This document shows, piece after piece, positions 1 to 8,006 of a DNA stretch of 39,369 bases (position 1 is the stretch's first letter; each line of letters starts with the position of its first letter). The notes under the pieces are model-generated. The model was not told the DNA's origin. It saw only the letters and a list, made by a program, of their open reading frames with translations, and made no database searches. The position numbers and the translations under genes were made by a program. The stretch is taken from positions 1 to 39,369 of the forward strand of contig JAUVGW010000005.1 in NCBI GenBank assembly GCA_030593565.1, read 5' to 3'. The DNA comes from Phycisphaerae bacterium (GTDB lineage: Bacteria > Planctomycetota > Phycisphaerae > UBA1845 > UTPLA1).

Positions 1-15
1 GGCGTCGGCCGCCAC
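1..15. repeat. Possible end of a truncated GTAGCG-type palindrome
   Basis: The first bases (GGCGTCGGCCGCCAC) closely match the right arm of the palindrome at 4261-4332 (GGCGTCGGCCGCTAC). If so, a copy of that element is cut by the window edge and lies at the 3' end of the minus-strand nuclease-like gene, where it may supply the stop codon. Only one arm is visible, so this is tentative. Confidence 0.35.
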
Positions 16-1251
16 AGACAAAAGTGAAATGCTCTCGCGTGATATCAACAGGTTGTCCAGGAAGATCGGCAGATCATCATCGTCGATGATGCCGTCGGCA
101 TCGTAGTCGCCGTGGGCGATACGCGTGACATCGGCGGACGCGCCGGCGATGTACAGATCGACGAACACGGCAATGTCATCAAAATCAAGACGCCCGTCGA
201 GATTCACGTCACCATCTGGTTTGCTCGCAAGCGTAAACCGAAAATCGACGACGACGGGCAGATGGTCGAAGCCGCCCGGCGGCTCGAGCACGACATCGAA
301 CTTCCGAAGGCCGACGGCATCCAACGCCGTCTGCGGCATGGTCGTCGTATTGAGTACGAACTCGTGCGCGACGGTCAGCACGCTGTCGGTGTAGATCACG
401 AAGTCCAGCCTGGCAGGCTTGTATCGGCCCTTATCTTGCCGCCATGTGTAGTCGTTCGGGCCGATGCCGTTGTGCAACGGATGGCAGTCGGTGAGGTCGC
501 TGCCGTCCCAGTCGGGCGGGGCATCGCTGCCGTATCGTTTTTCGTCCCTGATGTCGCCGGTCAGCAGGGTTTTCAGCGGGCCGGGTCCTTCGACGAGGTT
601 CAGGTCGCCGAGCACGATCATCGGCGTGCCGTGCGGCAGGTCGATGGAGCCGCCGGCGGTGCGGGCATCGTGCATCCAGTTGGCAACGGCATCAGACTGC
701 TGCTGCCGTTTCCGCTCGCTGCCGCGCTGGCTACAGCACTTGTAGTGCTCGTTCATGATATACAGATCGCGGTCGGACAGGCGGTCCGGCAGATCGACCA
801 GGGCCATCGCCTGTTTCCGCTGGCCCGGCGGGACGGTCTGGTCGGCGGCCAGGGAGAGCGGATAGCGGCTGACGATGACGCAGTCGTTGCCGATGGTTGC
901 GTGCCAGTGCGCACCATCGGCCAGCGGCAAGACATCGTCGAAGATGTCGGCGACCTGCTGGGCCGGACGTTTTTGATTGATCTCCTGAACACACATGATG
1001 TCCGGGGCGAGCGCCGCGACGATCCGGCGGAAGGCCTGCGCCGAGGAATGGTCGCGTCGGTGGTCGTTCCTGCGATCGCCCGCCGGGAAGATCGAGTCCC
1101 AGTTGACGTTGTAGCTCACGAGCCGCAGGTCGGCGGGGCTGCGTCGGTCGATGAAGGTGCCCGTCCGGTCGTCGGCGCTCGCGTCACCGACACACACAAT
1201 GATCGTGACGGATAACAGCAGCAGCGATGGGGTCTGTCGTGTCGTTTTCAT
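1..1251 (-). CDS. Secreted endonuclease/exonuclease/phosphatase-family protein with dockerin-like repeats (3' end cut)
   Basis: The minus-strand frame opens at ATG 1251 and stays open for 417 codons to the window edge, so the C-terminus is missing. Residues 1-26 form a signal peptide ending in ASA. Residues about 40-338 carry the EEP (exonuclease-endonuclease-phosphatase) fold motifs in order: SYNVNW (46-51), VQEI with catalytic-type Glu90, NEHYKC (His169), GDLN (Asp216, Asn218) and DHLPV (Asp329-His330). These match DNase I/sphingomyelinase-type metal-dependent phosphodiesterases; the substrate cannot be told. Residues about 347-402 hold two Asp-rich EF-hand-like loops (DVNLDGRLDFDD and DYDADGIIDDDD) like a type I dockerin, probably binding calcium outside the cell. 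A plus-strand frame over the same DNA (112-1215) is a shadow. Family certain, role uncertain. Confidence 0.88.
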   Translation of the reverse strand, partial: MKTTRQTPSLLLLSVTIIVCVGDASADDRTGTFIDRRSPADLRLVSYNVNWDSIFPAGDRRNDHRRDHSSAQAFRRIVAALAPDIMCVQEINQKRPAQQVADIFDDVLPLADGAHWHATIGNDCVIVSRYPLSLAADQTVPPGQRKQAMALVDLPDRLSDRDLYIMNEHYKCCSQRGSERKRQQQSDAVANWMHDARTAGGSIDLPHGTPMIVLGDLNLVEGPGPLKTLLTGDIRDEKRYGSDAPPDWDGSDLTDCHPLHNGIGPNDYTWRQDKGRYKPARLDFVIYTDSVLTVAHEFVLNTTTMPQTALDAVGLRKFDVVLEPPGGFDHLPVVVDFRFTLASKPDGDVNLDGRLDFDDIAVFVDLYIAGASADVTRIAHGDYDADGIIDDDDLPIFLDNLLISRESISLLSVAADA

Positions 1252-1300
1252 CCCGACAGGGTAACATTTTGACGGTCGGTACGTCGAGCATCGGACTCAG

Positions 1301-1347
1301 TAGCCGCGACCCAGCGAGCCGGCTCGTCTCGAGCCGGTCTTTCTGCC
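1301..1347. repeat. Palindromic repeat (TAGCCGCGACCC plus GAGCCGGCTCGTCTCGAGCC)
   Basis: Two repeat motifs lie side by side upstream of purF. TAGCCGCGACCC recurs at 24937-24948 and 29802-29813. GAGCCGGCTC followed by TCTCGAGCCGG and a CTGCC tail recurs almost unchanged at 24859-24890. The GAGCCGGCTC core is self-complementary. They belong to the dispersed palindromes of this genome. Confidence 0.7.
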
Positions 1348-1428
1348 GGGGGCTTTTATTCCGAGGAGGCTAAAATCTACCTACAATCGTGACGTCCCCG
1401 CCCCCGCGTGTCGATATCGCCGGCGGGC

Positions 1429-1457
1429 TTGCAGTCGGACCGTACAATGCATATCCT
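1429..1457 (+). promoter_or_regulatory. Possible sigma70-type promoter of purF
   Basis: TTGCAG (1429-1434), a 17-base spacer and TATCCT (1452-1457) lie about 50 bases before the purF start. The spacing is ideal and both hexamers are partial matches. No purine riboswitch or operator was recognised in the leader. Confidence 0.3.
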
Positions 1458-1506
1458 GTGATATTCGATTTTCTCGACATACCCCACGCCGTCAGGAGCC
1501 CGCCAG

Positions 1507-2943
1507 GTGACACGCCCAGACATGCCGGTCGACCGGAGGATCAAGGAATACTGCGGGCTGTTCGGCATCTTCGGCCACCCGGAAGCGGTCGAACTGACCT
1601 ACCTCGGCATCTACGCACAGCAGCATCGCGGGCAGGAGTCCGCGGGCATCTGTTCCATGCGGGGCGAACGGCTGTACCGCCACGCGGCGCTCGGCCTCGT
1701 CACGCAGGTCTTCAATCGCAATCTGCTTTCCGAGCTGCGAGGCGACGCGGCCATCGGCCACGTTCGCTACTCGACGACCGGTTCATGCCATGACGTCAAC
1801 AGCCAGCCGATGCTGGTGCGGTACGCGGGCGGCCAGGTCGCGGTCGCCCACAACGGCAACTTGATCAACGCCGCCGAATTGCGGGCATCCTATGAGGCGC
1901 GCGGCGCGATCTTCCAGACAACGAGCGACACGGAGGTGATCCTGCACCTGCTCGCGAGCCCGGTGCATTGCGAATCGGCCGATCCACTGGCAAGCGTGCT
2001 GCGCGAGCTCCGCGGAGCGTTCAGCCTGATTTTCATCTTCCCGGACCGCATCGAGGCGGTTCGCGATGTCCATGGGCTCCGGCCGTTGTGCATCGGCCGA
2101 CTCGACAACGGAACGTACGTGGTCGCGAGCGAAACATGCGCGTTGGATATCGTGGAGGCGACGTATGTGCGGGATGTCGAGCCGGGCGAGATCGTGACGC
2201 TGTCCGATGCCAGGCTATCGAGCCGGCAGTTCACGGAGCCCACCGCCATCCGACCGGCGTACTGCATCTTCGAACAGGTTTATTTCGCTGATCCCGCGAG
2301 CAACGTGTTCGGGCAAAACGTCCACTCGTTTCGAGTGGCGACGGGGCGACAGTTGGCCCGCGAAGCGCCGGTCGAAGCCGACCTTGTCATTCCCGTTCCG
2401 AACTGTGCCAGGTGCGCCGCGATCGGCTACGGGCGAGAAAGCGGCCTGCCGCTGGACCGTGGTTTCACGACGAGCCACTACATAGGTCGGAGCTTCATCA
2501 TGCCGACCCAGGATCAACGCGATCTGACGGTGAAGATGAAGCTGAACGTGATTCGTGAGGTGGTTCGCGACAAACGGCTCATCGTCGTGGAGGATTCCGT
2601 GGTCCGCGGCACGACGACGCGCGGCAAGATGGGCGCGCTCCGCAAGGCCGGCGCGAAGGAGGTCCATTTGCGCGTCGCCAGCCCGCCGATTCGCCATTCG
2701 TGCTACTTCGGCATCGACTTCCCTGATAAGAAGAAACTGGCGGCCAGAAACCGCACGGTCGAGGAGATCCGCGACTATCTGGAGGTGGATTCGCTGGCGT
2801 ATCTATCGCTCGATGGCATGTTGAACTGCGCCCAACAAGTCGCGGGCAACTACTGCACGGCATGTTTCTCGGGCGATTACCCGATGGAGGTAACTTGCCC
2901 CGTCGAAAAACTCGGGCTGGAAAAATTCCCGCTACATAAGTGA
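1507..2943 (+). CDS. purF: Amidophosphoribosyltransferase (glutamine PRPP amidotransferase)
   Basis: Catalyses the first committed step of purine synthesis: PRPP plus glutamine gives 5-phosphoribosylamine. The GTG start at 1507 has AGGAG at 1494-1498; an ATG at 1522 is an alternative. Cys16 in YCGLFGIFG is the expected N-terminal nucleophile, so residues 1-15 would be a cleaved propeptide. The glutaminase part continues with QQHRGQESAGI. The phosphoribosyltransferase part has the PRPP loop VVEDSVVRGTT at about 361-371. Cys253, Cys399, Cys450 and Cys453 sit in contexts (YCIFE, SCYFG, YCTAC) matching the Fe-S ligands of the Bacillus subtilis-type enzyme, so an oxygen-labile 4Fe-4S cluster is likely. 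Length (478) is normal. It stands alone, not in a pur operon, and converges on the phospholipase gene. Confidence 0.97.
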   Translation: MTRPDMPVDRRIKEYCGLFGIFGHPEAVELTYLGIYAQQHRGQESAGICSMRGERLYRHAALGLVTQVFNRNLLSELRGDAAIGHVRYSTTGSCHDVNSQPMLVRYAGGQVAVAHNGNLINAAELRASYEARGAIFQTTSDTEVILHLLASPVHCESADPLASVLRELRGAFSLIFIFPDRIEAVRDVHGLRPLCIGRLDNGTYVVASETCALDIVEATYVRDVEPGEIVTLSDARLSSRQFTEPTAIRPAYCIFEQVYFADPASNVFGQNVHSFRVATGRQLAREAPVEADLVIPVPNCARCAAIGYGRESGLPLDRGFTTSHYIGRSFIMPTQDQRDLTVKMKLNVIREVVRDKRLIVVEDSVVRGTTTRGKMGALRKAGAKEVHLRVASPPIRHSCYFGIDFPDKKKLAARNRTVEEIRDYLEVDSLAYLSLDGMLNCAQQVAGNYCTACFSGDYPMEVTCPVEKLGLEKFPLHK

Positions 2944-2950
2944 GGAAGAA

Positions 2951-2980
2951 GGTGCCCCATCACTTTAGCAGTGGGCCACC
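2951..2980. terminator. Hairpin between convergent genes
   Basis: GGTGCCCCA (2951-2959) pairs with TGGGCCACC (2972-2980) with one mismatch around a 12-base loop. It sits 7 bases past the purF stop and 30 bases past the stop of the convergent phospholipase gene, so it could end transcription from both sides. There is no T-run, so a repeat element is equally possible. Confidence 0.35.
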
Positions 2981-3009
2981 CATCCAGTTGAGTAGTGACA
3001 CAACACCAG

Positions 3010-3039
3010 TTAGCCCCTCGCGGAAGCGAGGGGTTCGGG
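3010..3039. repeat. CCCCTCGC/GCGAGGGG palindrome, copy 1
   Basis: CCCCTCGC (3014-3021) and GCGAGGGG (3026-3033) form a perfect 8-bp stem with a 4-base loop, followed by TTCGGG. A second copy is at 4349-4379. This copy is inside the 3' end of the phospholipase gene and provides its last residues (LASARG) and its TAA stop. Confidence 0.7.
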
Positions 3040-3999
3040 ATTCGCATCCAACACGAGACAATCCCCTGGTTCCGCAAGGAACTGAGCATCCAGGCCGCGC
3101 TTCAATCGCGGCAGCGCGCGTGATGGGACTCGCGGCGCGTGCCCGGCCAGCGCTTCTTCGATAACGTGTGCCTGCGACATCCTGGCACGTTTCATCTGGC
3201 GGAGTTGCCTGCGCTGAGCCTTTGCGTAGCCGAGGGCGGCATTGCCGTTGGGGTCCTCATGCAACACGCTCGACGCCTCGCCACGCGTGATAACGTCCAC
3301 GATTCGTTCGAGCGCTTCACTGTGGTAGTCGGCCATGACGGTCGGGTCCAACTCGAATCGGGACAGCCGCGACCAAAGGTTGACGGAACGCCGCCACGCC
3401 TGCTCGCAGGAAAGCAGGTTCACGCGTTTGAAGATCACCTGATTGGTGCGGAACGAAAGCATGGTCTCCCGCAAATGAGCCCTTAGCATCTTCTGAGGCT
3501 CGGGGTAATCGCCCCGCAGCGTCATGCGAAGTTGTCGCCAACAGTCGTGGTCGATGGGGACATCAGCACGCATCTCCCAGTACAAGTGGCCGAAGGAAAC
3601 CGTCGACCGACAGGCCGCCATCTGATGCGGCAGGAACTTGTTGTGCGCGACCGTGTCCGAAGCCAGATGCGTCAGATAGCCGTACGCAAATGCCCGGCCA
3701 ATGTCCGTCTCGGCAGTGTTCAACAACGAGAAGCCGGTCGCCCAATGATGGCACGCCTGCTTGATCCGGCTCATCTTTTTCGCAAAGACGGTATCAGTGG
3801 CGGCGTTCCCGAACAGGAAGGCCCGGCGGTTTCGCGCAATGAGCGCGGCGAGCCCCGCCGGCAACATCCACAGATTCGAGAGCAGGTCGGAAGCGAGTTT
3901 GACGTGCGTGCCCGGTCCCCACGCCCAGGCCTCCTTGCCAAGGGCGAAGACTACCAGTGCCGCCACGATGAAGACGAATCTTCGGTGAGCGATCCCCAC
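3010..3999 (-). CDS. Exported zinc-dependent phospholipase C family protein
   Basis: Start is GTG 3999, with GGAGG nine bases upstream. Residues 1-26 are a signal peptide ending in AWA; the mature protein would begin with Trp27 (WGPGTH, His32). An N-terminal Trp and nearby His are zinc ligands in the zinc-dependent phospholipase C/S1-P1 nuclease fold. Further matching motifs are CHHW and GYLTHLASD followed by VAHN, supplying the His/Asp ligands. Family members hydrolyse phospholipids, but many planctomycete relatives are uncharacterised, so the substrate is unknown. The last residues and stop codon are encoded by a palindromic repeat, so the natural C-terminus may have been altered. Length 329. 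Confidence 0.85.
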   Translation of the reverse strand: MGIAHRRFVFIVAALVVFALGKEAWAWGPGTHVKLASDLLSNLWMLPAGLAALIARNRRAFLFGNAATDTVFAKKMSRIKQACHHWATGFSLLNTAETDIGRAFAYGYLTHLASDTVAHNKFLPHQMAACRSTVSFGHLYWEMRADVPIDHDCWRQLRMTLRGDYPEPQKMLRAHLRETMLSFRTNQVIFKRVNLLSCEQAWRRSVNLWSRLSRFELDPTVMADYHSEALERIVDVITRGEASSVLHEDPNGNAALGYAKAQRRQLRQMKRARMSQAHVIEEALAGHAPRVPSRALPRLKRGLDAQFLAEPGDCLVLDANPEPLASARG

Positions 4000-4260
4000 A
4001 GTTCATTCCCTCCAGGCCGCCGACAGCCTCTCGACACGCCAAGCACCGGATTCTATCCGACGCCCAGGTGTATTCCAAGCCGACGCTGATGCGCATCCCA
4101 AGCCATTGAATACATCGGCCGGTTTCGCCGGCGACTTCGGGGTTCGGGCACCGTGCGATCGGACCCACCGATAAGGACTACGCACAGATCGGCTCCGGGT
4201 TCACGGAAGCGAGGGGGGCGTCGAGCAGTAACACAATACTATGGCGGATTAAACGCAACT

Positions 4261-4332
4261 GTAGCGTCCGACCCCCGTGTCGGACGTAAAAGGCTATTGA
4301 CGCTCTCGGCCGACAGGGGCGTCGGCCGCTAC
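4261..4332. repeat. GTAGCG double-hairpin palindrome, copy A
   Basis: CGTCCGAC/GTCGGACG (4265-4272 and 4279-4286) and CGGCCGAC/GTCGGCCG (4307-4314 and 4321-4328) make two hairpins, and the ends GTAGC...GCTAC pair with each other, so the whole element can form a cruciform. Copy B at 24335-24407 is the same element in the opposite orientation, with a different central spacer. Confidence 0.8.
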
Positions 4333-4348
4333 ATTTGGAATGAACCCG

Positions 4349-4379
4349 TTCTAGCCCCTCGCGGGAGCGAGGGGTTCGT
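4349..4379. repeat. CCCCTCGC/GCGAGGGG palindrome, copy 2
   Basis: CCCCTCGC (4355-4362), a 4-base loop and GCGAGGGG (4367-4374), with the same CTAGC or TTAGC lead and TTCG tail as the copy at 3010-3039. Here it is intergenic. Confidence 0.7.
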
Positions 4380-4436
4380 GGAACACATCGTCAGCGAAAT
4401 CGACGCGTGAATCGATCATCGTCCGATCCTGAGGGC

Positions 4437-4464
4437 TTGGCTGCGGTCATCGAGCAGGTATACT
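4437..4464 (+). promoter_or_regulatory. Possible promoter giving a leaderless RDD transcript
   Basis: TTGGCT (4437-4442), a 16-base spacer and TATACT (4459-4464). The -10 box ends 6 bases before the ATG at 4471, so transcription would begin at or beside the start codon. No Shine-Dalgarno sequence precedes the ATG, which agrees with a leaderless message. Confidence 0.35.
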
Positions 4465-4470
4465 GCGGGT

Positions 4471-5127
4471 ATGGCTGCTGAACCGAATGCCGTCTATTAC
4501 GCCGACGCGGACTATGCCTCGCCAGCAAGGCGCGCGGGTGCATGGTCCACTGATCTACTGGTGCTGTTCGTCGCCTTCTGGGCACTGGGTATCGCCGCAG
4601 GCCTGCTTTATGTTCCGAGGGAATTGCGGACCCAGACGCGTACTCCCGAGACCCAGAAGCAGATTAGCAAACACATCAAGCCCGCACAGGTCCCGCTGTG
4701 TTTGGTGTGGATGGCGGGCGTTGTGTTCTACCATGTCGCGTTGCGCCGGTTACGGGGGGGGACGCTGGGCTATCGGATCATGGGCATCCGCCTGATCGAC
4801 AAGACGGGCGAGGCGCCGGCGTGGCGGGTTCTCGTCAAACGCTTCGGGCTGGCGATTCTGTTCATCATGCCGCTGGGCGCGTCCTATTTTCGCTGCCGAA
4901 AGTCCTCGAAGCGACAAGCCATGCACGATCTATTCTGCGGCACGTGGCTGGTGCGGAAAAAGGCCCGGCCCGCCGGACCGGCGATGATAGCCTACCTCAC
5001 GAGGCTTCTCGGCACGTATCCGCTCGGCTACATCGATGTTGAGCCGTTTGTCCCGGTGGAAAAGGCCGATGCCCCGAAAGACGAGCCCGCACCCGAGCCG
5101 AACGGCGTGTCGCCCCACGCACACTAG
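4471..5127 (+). CDS. RDD family membrane protein
   Basis: The protein (218 residues) begins with a soluble stretch, then PARRAGAWSTDLLVLFVAFW, the first membrane segment with the Arg and Asp that name the RDD domain. A second segment lies near residues 73-91, then GGTLGYRIMGIRLIDKTG and a third segment around 125-140 (FGLAILFIMPLGASYF), followed by RQAMHDLFCGTWLV, a conserved end motif of the family. The C-terminal 50 residues are soluble and rich in Pro, Glu and Asp. RDD proteins are integral membrane proteins of mostly unknown role; some are linked to ion transport. It stands alone just before tRNA-Gln. Start ATG 4471 has no clear ribosome binding site. Confidence 0.82.
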   Translation: MAAEPNAVYYADADYASPARRAGAWSTDLLVLFVAFWALGIAAGLLYVPRELRTQTRTPETQKQISKHIKPAQVPLCLVWMAGVVFYHVALRRLRGGTLGYRIMGIRLIDKTGEAPAWRVLVKRFGLAILFIMPLGASYFRCRKSSKRQAMHDLFCGTWLVRKKARPAGPAMIAYLTRLLGTYPLGYIDVEPFVPVEKADAPKDEPAPEPNGVSPHAH

Positions 5128-5205
5128 CAACCCGTCAGTCTTGACACGAGAGGTGTGGATGCTACACTCGTAAATGTGCGTTCGACCAGCGGATCGAACG
5201 GCGAA

Positions 5206-5276
5206 TGGCCCCTAGTGTAACGGTAGCACGACAGACTCTGGATCTGTTTGTGGAGGTTCGAATCCTCCGGGGCCAG
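5206..5276 (+). tRNA. tRNA-Gln (anticodon CUG)
   Basis: The 71-base sequence folds as a tRNA. The acceptor stem TGGCCCC (5206-5212) pairs with GGGGCCA (5269-5275). The anticodon stem ACAGA/TCTGT (5231-5235 and 5243-5247) encloses loop CTCTGGA with anticodon CTG at 5238-5240. The T arm GGAGG-TTCGAAT-CCTCC is at 5252-5268. G5276 is the discriminator. The 3' CCA is not encoded and must be added by tRNA nucleotidyltransferase. A short T-run (5278-5282) follows. Confidence 0.95.
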
Positions 5277-5486
5277 ATTTTTCCAACCCCTTATCAGATA
5301 TGGCTTTCGGGGGTGATGCCCCCGTGAGAGGTGTGCCGGAATCGGCCTCCGGGGTCAGTCTGGGGTCAGTTTGCACCGACACGGCGCTCGCCTGTCGCAC
5401 GAGTGTAAGCTGGTCGTCGCCGGTTTCGATAGCCATGATGAACTTACCCCCGGTCACTCACCATGCGGACAACTCGGTGTGCCGGA

Positions 5487-6281
5487 CTATCGATCGAGCA
5501 GTTGGTTGAGAATGATCTGGGTGTCCGCCTCATCTACTTGGCAATCCCCATTGAAGTCAGCCCGTGGACGGCCTTCGGAATCGACGAGGGTGCCGGGGGC
5601 GGTGTCCGGGCAGATATCGAGAGGATTGATGATTCCATCGCCATCGCAGTCGGCGTACTCGACCGCTTGGACGGCCAGGAAATCGTCCAAAAACATGCTT
5701 GGTGGAGGGGTCAAGAGGCAAGCGCAGGCTGACAGGCCGAGGCCGCCGACACCGTAACCGGCATCGGCCACGACGAGGCTCAGATTCGGGCTTGTATGCT
5801 CGAATGTGATGACCGCCCCCTGCATGGGCGGCAGCTTGGCGATGATCCGGGGAGACGCCGGAGCGCCTGGACAGGATTCGTCAATGGTAATCATCTCCGG
5901 GGCGTACTGGATGTTAGTGGCACCGATGGGGAGCAGGTCGTCGAAGAAGATGGCCTCGTCCCACCACAGCGAGAGGTCGAAGTTGATGAGAAACAACATT
6001 CCGGTGCCCTGCTCGAGATCGTATTCCCATTGGACGGTTATGTTCTCATCAGAGGTCGAACCCACAATCGGGTCGGCATAGGTATGTTGAGCGTGATAGA
6101 GACACAACAAGGCCGCTAACAGCATGACCGCAAAGCCGCGTCGGATTCTCTTGCCGTCTTGCCGGTGGTCCAACTCGTCGTCAGATGGTGAACCGTTGGC
6201 GGAAGATGGCGCTATCTCGGTAAGGATGTTCTCGCAAAGCATTTCGACCGAGCCCGCGAGAGGCGTTTGTTTAACTTTCAT
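5487..6281 (-). CDS. Exported protein with C-terminal dockerin-like calcium repeat
   Basis: The ATG at 6281 overlaps the TGA of the upstream gene (ATGA), with GAGG eight bases before it inside that gene, so translation is probably coupled. The 264-residue product has a long basic N-terminal region and a hydrophobic export segment at about 50-65 (FAVMLLAALLCLYHAQHTYA); an internal ATG (residue 52) is a possible alternative start, but it would shorten the signal. Residues about 70-200 show no known domain and contain several Cys. The C-terminus has DCDGDGIINPLDICPD and DFNGDCQVDEADTQIILNQL, a thrombospondin/dockerin-type calcium-binding pair, and shares the phrase VDSEGRP with its upstream neighbour. 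Function unknown; probably a secreted or surface protein made together with that neighbour. Confidence 0.75.
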   Translation of the reverse strand: MKVKQTPLAGSVEMLCENILTEIAPSSANGSPSDDELDHRQDGKRIRRGFAVMLLAALLCLYHAQHTYADPIVGSTSDENITVQWEYDLEQGTGMLFLINFDLSLWWDEAIFFDDLLPIGATNIQYAPEMITIDESCPGAPASPRIIAKLPPMQGAVITFEHTSPNLSLVVADAGYGVGGLGLSACACLLTPPPSMFLDDFLAVQAVEYADCDGDGIINPLDICPDTAPGTLVDSEGRPRADFNGDCQVDEADTQIILNQLLDR

Positions 6282-7723
6282 TGGAGCAACCTCTGTTGGA
6301 CGAATACCTGAATGTCACGTCCGTCCACTTTGCAATCGTCATTAAGGTCGGCATAGGGTCGGCCCTCACTGTCGACCGGGCATCCGACCGTGGAGTGTGG
6401 ACAGATATCTTCATCCTGGCCAAGCCCATCGTTGTCGATGTCCGGGTCACAGGCATCGCCGAAGCCGTCGTCGTCCCAGTCGGCCTGGTCGGGATTGTTG
6501 AGCGTTGGGCAGTTGTCACTGACGTCGGGAACGCCATCACCATCAGTGTCGTCGGGGAGGATGCCCGTGACTTTGGCCATGTGGATCCCGAAATCCCCGC
6601 CGTAGATGATCAAGGCCAGTTGATTCCCATCGAGGGCTTCTCGCCCCATTTGCAAATAGCTGACGGTCCCGTCGCCGAACGGATCGCCTTGAGCAATCAC
6701 TTTTCTCAGAACTCCGTCGCAGTACAAATAGACTCCGAAAGGATAGTCATGTGAGAACGCAACGTAACGGCCGCTGATGGAGACATCCCGAATATTCTCA
6801 AACGTCCCTTCGCCTTCCGGTATGCTCGTGTTTTCGTCGGCTACAAGATGGAGTTGTTCGTCGATGTAGGTATAGACGCCACTGAACCCCGAAGCTCCAT
6901 AGCCTACAAACGCGACATTCCCGCAGCCCAGAGACGGCAAACCAAAGCCGGTGAAAGTACCTTCTGCCCCTGGGATAGATGTGTTGGTGTCGGCGAGCAC
7001 GCTGAGTACGCCGTCCCGGAGTAGATAAATGCCACTTCCATCCTGACCGTCACCATGGAAAGCCACGCTTCCCTGCTTGATCATTGGCCAGTAGACGCTT
7101 GAGAATGTCCCCGTTCCGCCAGGAATGGTCGTGTTGTTGTCAGCAAGGACGCTCAACTCCCCGTTCGCCCACAAGTAGATACCACTCCCTTCAGCATGAT
7201 CTCCCCAGAACACCACTCTCTCTCCGTCAATGGATGGTTCCCCGAAGTCCACGAAATGCCCAGTTCCGCCCGGGATGAGTGTGTTGGTGTTCGCGACTTG
7301 TTTCAGCTTGCCTTGAGAATAGACGTAAATGGCCTCCTGCCATGTGGTGTCCGACGCGAGAAAGGCCACGGCGGCACCACTGATCGATGGCCAGTGGAAA
7401 CCGTAGAACCTCAGCCTTGCCGTACTCCCTGCGATCGGCGTGTTTGTGTCTGCCACGCAACTGAGTGTGCCGTCGACCACAAGGTATATGCCGCTATGGC
7501 GGTGGGGTTGGTCCGACCTTTCAAACGCCACGCGTCCGCTGCTGAGTGCAGACTTGCCGAAGCGTGTGAAGTCCCCTGGACCACACGGGATCGGGGTTTC
7601 GGCGTCGGCGATCTTCGTGAAGGTCACGGTGAATTGGGCCGAGACCTCGGCGGGAATGCCGAAGGTGGCGGTCAGGATGAGGCAGGATGCAACGATTTCG
7701 GTTCGATGGCGTAGATTCCGCAT
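6278..7723 (-). CDS. Secreted beta-propeller-like repeat protein with thrombospondin type 3 and dockerin-like repeats
   Basis: The start chosen is ATG 7723, with GAGGA seven bases upstream, followed directly by a signal peptide (MRNLRHRTEIVASC to EVSA); the frame is open to 7822 but the extra 33 residues lack these signals. The 481-residue protein has at least five repeats of about 60 residues containing VAF-type strands, then GSGIYLL or similar, then LSVLADTNTSIPGG. This resembles the tandem NxxGxxAF repeat proteins of planctomycetes and cyanobacteria and suggests a beta-propeller. The end holds thrombospondin type 3 motifs (DTDGDGVPDVSDNCP, DDDGFGDACDPDIDNDG) and one dockerin-like helix. 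Likely secreted and calcium binding; ligand unknown. Its stop overlaps the start of the next gene. Confidence 0.82.
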   Translation of the reverse strand: MRNLRHRTEIVASCLILTATFGIPAEVSAQFTVTFTKIADAETPIPCGPGDFTRFGKSALSSGRVAFERSDQPHRHSGIYLVVDGTLSCVADTNTPIAGSTARLRFYGFHWPSISGAAVAFLASDTTWQEAIYVYSQGKLKQVANTNTLIPGGTGHFVDFGEPSIDGERVVFWGDHAEGSGIYLWANGELSVLADNNTTIPGGTGTFSSVYWPMIKQGSVAFHGDGQDGSGIYLLRDGVLSVLADTNTSIPGAEGTFTGFGLPSLGCGNVAFVGYGASGFSGVYTYIDEQLHLVADENTSIPEGEGTFENIRDVSISGRYVAFSHDYPFGVYLYCDGVLRKVIAQGDPFGDGTVSYLQMGREALDGNQLALIIYGGDFGIHMAKVTGILPDDTDGDGVPDVSDNCPTLNNPDQADWDDDGFGDACDPDIDNDGLGQDEDICPHSTVGCPVDSEGRPYADLNDDCKVDGRDIQVFVQQRLLQ

Positions 7724-7864
7724 TGTTGGGTCCTCAGCCAGGACGTAGGGGAAGCCGGTGTCGCTATTCCGGTTATCGGACGGATAGTGCTCTTGACCCT
7801 TAAGGAAAACCACGAGAACCATCGGCTAAGCGTCATGAAGCTGGTGTACGGAGCGCTCCTCCTT

Positions 7865-7913
7865 CAGAGCCGGGGCGTGTCGCCCCGGTGCGGCTCGACA
7901 CGAGCCGGCTCTG
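7865..7913. repeat. CAGAGCCGG...CCGGCTCTG palindrome, copy a
   Basis: CAGAGCCGG at the left pairs with CCGGCTCTG at the right, with GGGGCGTGTCGCCCC forming an inner hairpin. Other copies are at 8601-8649, 22042-22112 and 29686-29759, all in spacers. Confidence 0.75.
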
Positions 7914-7972
7914 ATCCTCGGCGCTGGCCGGCTTTGATTCGCCGATGATCGCTCCTCGGCCACTATGTACAA

Positions 7973-8006
7973 CAGCCACCGGATCGAATGTTGGATCCGG
8001 TGGCTG
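7973..8006 (-). terminator. Perfect 13-bp hairpin after the Tyr/Asp lipoprotein gene
   Basis: CAGCCACCGGATC (7973-7985) and GATCCGGTGGCTG (7994-8006) pair perfectly around an 8-base loop. It begins about 35 bases beyond the stop of the minus-strand lipoprotein gene. On that strand it is followed by TTGTACAT, only a weak T-run, so termination is likely but not certain. Confidence 0.6.

Larger units (their letters stand above)
4000..4470. other. 471-base spacer with two palindromic elements
   Basis: No gene was seen between the phospholipase gene and the RDD gene, which are divergently transcribed. The stretch holds the GTAGCG palindrome (4261-4332), the CCCCTCGC palindrome (4349-4379), a degenerate GCGAGGGG-like fragment near 4208-4218, and a promoter-like pair at 4437-4464. 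The short frames that cross it carry no recognisable domain. Confidence 0.6.

Noticed and set aside
112-1215. Long plus-strand frame of 367 codons
   Set aside because: It lies opposite the nuclease-like gene, whose minus-strand translation has a signal peptide, all EEP motifs and calcium repeats. The plus frame has no domain and is a GC-rich shadow.
1348-1506. Purine riboswitch or PurR box before purF
   Set aside because: I found no conserved junction or paired arms of a purine aptamer and no PurR-like palindrome.
5212-5457. Minus-strand frame of 81 codons with a good-looking start
   Set aside because: Its C-terminus is the antisense of tRNA-Gln; the ending SGPGGFEPP is typical of false genes called opposite tRNAs.
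7724-7822. Upstream start for the propeller-like protein
   Set aside because: The 33 extra residues precede a complete signal peptide that has its own GAGGA ribosome binding site.
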